From: Bacteroidota bacterium
Lineage (GTDB): Bacteria > Bacteroidota > Bacteroidia > Bacteroidales > Porphyromonadaceae
Assembly: GCA_023388555.1 (NCBI GenBank)
Contig: JAEWGA010000063.1
Coordinates: forward strand, 1 to 16,769
Direction of reading: 5' to 3'
DNA: 16,769 nt
This document shows positions 14,466-16,769 of the stretch, piece after piece. Made by a program: the position numbers and the translations under genes. The stretch's first letter is position 1; every line of letters begins with the position of its first letter. The notes below the pieces were generated by a model. That model was not told the origin of the DNA, did not search any database, and saw only the letters and a program-made list of their open reading frames with translations.

Positions 14466-15995
14466 ATGGATTTTCTTACCCCCCTTTTTCGTCGCCTTGG
14501 TAACAATAGGCTGCAAAAAATAGAATACTTCAAGCAAAACCCTAACGAAGTCCAAGCCTACCAACTTAAAAAAGTGATAGAACGCTTAGCCCATACCCAG
14601 TATGGCAAACGTTACGGGATAACATTGCAAAGTGGCTATTCGCAGTTTACCCAAAATGTTCCCGTAGTCCACTATGAGGATATAGCACCAGAAATAGAGA
14701 AAATGCTTCAGGGCCAACGCGATATCCTAACTCCGGGGCTATGCAGGTGGTTTGCCCAAAGCAGTGGAACCACCAATGCACGTAGCAAATACATACCTGT
14801 ACCTAAAATACATTTACACAACTGCCATTTCAAGGGGGGGATGGACTGTGTACGGCTCTACCTAAACAACAATCCACATAGCCGTTTTTTTAGCCACAAA
14901 GGCTTCTCCATTACGGGTTCGCTCAACACTTCATCACCTTCCCACCACCCCTCTATTCAAATAGGAGACATCTCTGCTATCATGACGAAATGCATGCCAT
15001 TTATTGGGAAAACAGTAAGAGCACCACAAGAAGAACTATTGCTCCTGCCCGATTGGAACCAAAAACTGGAGGCTGTTTCCAATGCATTAGTAAATACCAA
15101 TATTGGCAACCTCTCGGGCGTACCCTCTTGGATGCTTTTAGTTATAAAACGCGTCCTGCAAAAAGCTCAAACACAAAACATTCATCAGGTATGGCCCAAC
15201 CTGGAGGTGTTTTTTCACGGGGGAGTCGACTTTTCTCCCTACCGCTCTAAATACCGCCAGTTGCTGGGGGACTCTGTACACTTCGTAGAAACCTATAATG
15301 CCTCCGAAGGCTTTTTTGGCATCCAAAACGACCCGTCCGATCCCAGTATGTTGCTTATGCTGGACTATGGAGTGTACTACGAACTCATTCCCCTTTCCCA
15401 ATATCACCAAGGAGTGCTCCAACCCATTCCGCTTGCGCAAGCCGAACTCGGGAAACATTATGCCCTCGTCCTCTCCACCCTGGGAGGCTTATACCGCTAT
15501 ATCATTGGCGATACCATAGAGTTCACATCGTTACAACCCTACAAAATACGCATTACAGGGCGCACCAAGGCCTTCATTAACGGCTTTGGAGAAGAACTGA
15601 TGGTAAGCAATACGGATACAGCCATAGAAAAAGTTTCCAAAGCCTTAGGGTTTCACACTACCGACTACACCGCAGCGCCTGTATTTTTAACCGAAGAAGG
15701 CAAAGGGTTTCACCAATGGGTTATTGAGGCTACCCCCAATACACAAACGCCCCTACCCAGCAATACAACCGTTGCGTTAGCTATTGATGAGGCATTACGG
15801 CAAGTTAACTCGGACTACGATGCCAAGCGAAGCCTTAACCTGAACTTGCAAGCGCCCCAAGTAGCCTTTGTTCCAGCGGGGACTTTCCTTAAATGGCACA
15901 AAGCTCACGGCAAACTTGGCGGGCAACACAAAGTACCCCGCCTAAGTCCTAACAACGATTTTGTGCAACAATTATTGCAGTTAGCACAACAGTAA
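14466..15995 (+). CDS. GH3-family adenylating enzyme (acyl acid amido synthetase-like)
   Basis: A 509-residue member of the GH3 family, first known from plants, where members adenylate a carboxylic acid hormone and join it to an amino acid. The three nucleotide-binding motifs are seen: SSGTTNARSKYIP (99-111), ETYNASEGFFG (275-285) and GLYRYIIGDTIEF (341-353), followed by GRTKAFINGFGEEL (365-378). The C-terminal GTFLKWHKAHGKLGGQHKVP segment (472-491) is also typical of the family and may hold the C-terminal catalytic lysine. Bacterial homologues are common in Bacteroidota but their substrates are largely unknown. No signal peptide is present. It lies 17 nt after rlmH and 86 nt before psd. Family is certain; the acid and amine substrates are not. 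Confidence 0.92.
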   Translation: MDFLTPLFRRLGNNRLQKIEYFKQNPNEVQAYQLKKVIERLAHTQYGKRYGITLQSGYSQFTQNVPVVHYEDIAPEIEKMLQGQRDILTPGLCRWFAQSSGTTNARSKYIPVPKIHLHNCHFKGGMDCVRLYLNNNPHSRFFSHKGFSITGSLNTSSPSHHPSIQIGDISAIMTKCMPFIGKTVRAPQEELLLLPDWNQKLEAVSNALVNTNIGNLSGVPSWMLLVIKRVLQKAQTQNIHQVWPNLEVFFHGGVDFSPYRSKYRQLLGDSVHFVETYNASEGFFGIQNDPSDPSMLLMLDYGVYYELIPLSQYHQGVLQPIPLAQAELGKHYALVLSTLGGLYRYIIGDTIEFTSLQPYKIRITGRTKAFINGFGEELMVSNTDTAIEKVSKALGFHTTDYTAAPVFLTEEGKGFHQWVIEATPNTQTPLPSNTTVALAIDEALRQVNSDYDAKRSLNLNLQAPQVAFVPAGTFLKWHKAHGKLGGQHKVPRLSPNNDFVQQLLQLAQQ

Positions 15996-16042
15996 TACAG
16001 CCTCCTCTTAGCCCGCATTACAGTACATTGCACACATAATCG

Positions 16043-16065
16043 TATCTTTGCAGGTAATATCTTTG
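16043..16065 (+). promoter_or_regulatory. Two tandem -7 boxes upstream of psd
   Basis: TATCTTTG occurs at 16043-16050 and again at 16058-16065, both matching TAnnTTTG, 15 bp apart. The first would give a leader of about 25 nt, the second about 10 nt, so the first is the likelier element. No TTG lies 19-21 bp upstream of either. They suggest that psd can be transcribed separately from GH3. Confidence 0.45.
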
Positions 16066-16081
16066 AACGAACTCCTTAACT

Positions 16082-16765
16082 ATGAAGTTCTACCGAAAAC
16101 GAAAAATTAAAATACATCGCGAAGGCACAGGCTTTCTCATTGGTGTTTTCACCCTCTTCTTCTGCACCAATGTATACCTGTACTATGCCTTCCAAAACCA
16201 TATAGCCTTTTGGATTACGCTGCCTATCACTACCATCCTATACCTGTTGGTGGTCAACTTTTTCCGTTCTCCTTTACGACACTTTCCGTTCGACCCTCAC
16301 GGTGTTGTAGTAGCACCTGCCGATGGGCGCATTGTTGCTATAGAGGAGGTGTATGAGCCCGAATACCTCAAATGCGAATGCGTTATGGTTTCCACCTTCA
16401 TGTCCGTATTCAACGTGCACGCCAACTGGTTTCCTGTTGATGGTGTTGTGCAATACGTTAAACACCACGAGGGGCGTTTTTTAGCCGCATATCTGCCCAA
16501 AAGCAGTGTCGAAAACGAACGCTCCACGGTTGTCATACGAACTATGGACAAACACAACATACTCGTACGGCAAGTAGCAGGTGCCGTTGCCAAACGCATT
16601 GTCACCTACCCCTCTGTAGGCGAAGAGTGCTTTGTAGATGAGCATATGGGCTTTATTAAATTTGGGTCCAGAGTAGATGTTTACATACCCAAAGACTCCG
16701 AAATCCTTGTTGAATTAGATGAAGCCGTTACAGGAAACACTACCGTTTTGGCTCGTCTGCCTTAA
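16082..16765 (+). CDS. psd: Phosphatidylserine decarboxylase proenzyme (short, PSD-A type)
   Basis: A 227-residue self-cleaving pyruvoyl enzyme that makes phosphatidylethanolamine from phosphatidylserine at the inner membrane. Two hydrophobic segments (about 17-36 and 42-60) anchor the N-terminus. Conserved blocks are APADGRI (78-84; Asp81), FMSVFNVHANWFPVDG (106-121; His113) and FGSRVDV (194-200). Cleavage between Gly195 and Ser196 would turn Ser196 into the pyruvoyl group and leave a short alpha chain. The length fits the compact PSD-A class rather than the roughly 300-residue E. coli type. It is complete, ending 4 nt before the window edge. A phosphatidylserine synthase gene often follows in this phylum, but that lies outside the window. 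Confidence 0.95.
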   Translation: MKFYRKRKIKIHREGTGFLIGVFTLFFCTNVYLYYAFQNHIAFWITLPITTILYLLVVNFFRSPLRHFPFDPHGVVVAPADGRIVAIEEVYEPEYLKCECVMVSTFMSVFNVHANWFPVDGVVQYVKHHEGRFLAAYLPKSSVENERSTVVIRTMDKHNILVRQVAGAVAKRIVTYPSVGEECFVDEHMGFIKFGSRVDVYIPKDSEILVELDEAVTGNTTVLARLP

Positions 16766-16769
16766 CCCC

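Noticed and set aside
15138..15458. 106-codon minus-strand ORF inside GH3
   Set aside because: It is antisense to the conserved GH3 ETYNASEG motif region, which fully explains the sequence.
1..16769. CRISPR array, insertion sequence, phage or defence island
   Set aside because: No repeat-spacer pattern, transposase, integrase, terminal inverted repeats or toxin-antitoxin-like gene pairs were seen; every sizeable gene belongs to a known family.

Overview
The window looks like ordinary chromosomal DNA of a member of Bacteroidota, most probably order Bacteroidales. The grounds are: start codons generally lack a Shine-Dalgarno sequence; several genes are preceded by the Bacteroidota-type -7 box TAnnTTTG, once with TTG 20 bp upstream; and the gene set fits (bacterial GH3 protein, ComB, short membrane-anchored phosphatidylserine decarboxylase, PepD). 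Every gene is intact apart from the one cut by the left edge. I see no tRNA, rRNA, CRISPR array, insertion sequence, phage gene or integration scar. The genus cannot be fixed from the sequence alone.

Layout, minus-strand block (1-11115), in the direction of transcription, i.e. right to left. (1) holA (DNA polymerase III delta) followed 5 nt later by a zinc-ribbon NUDIX hydrolase. (2) alaS and aroB, 7 nt apart, behind their own promoter-like box. (3) rplU-rpmA (ribosomal proteins L21 and L27) behind the best promoter in the window, with a leader of about 90 nt and a strong terminator after rpmA. (4) An NlpC/P60 lipoprotein, a HAD-family phosphatase and a TrmH-family RNA methyltransferase, nearly contiguous; the last two share a base at TAATG. 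(5) A long-chain acyl-CoA ligase followed by comB, which runs off the left edge with only its last residues missing.

Layout, plus-strand block (11386-16769): pepD, a secreted endonuclease/exonuclease/phosphatase-fold protein, rlmH, a GH3-family adenylating enzyme, and psd with its own -7 boxes. The first three are 3-6 nt apart and GH3 follows after 17 nt, so these four are probably co-transcribed. The 270-bp segment 11116-11385 separates the two divergent blocks.

Functionally this is a housekeeping neighbourhood: translation (alaS, rplU, rpmA, two rRNA/tRNA methyltransferases), replication (holA), aromatic amino acid synthesis (aroB), envelope and lipid metabolism (acyl-CoA ligase, psd, NlpC/P60) and peptide turnover (pepD). 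Three points deserve a second look: the GH3 protein, whose bacterial role is poorly known; the pairing of comB with an acyl-CoA ligase; and the acyl-CoA ligase C-terminus, where the usual catalytic lysine position is a serine. I found no support for a novel defence, mobile or secretion system.
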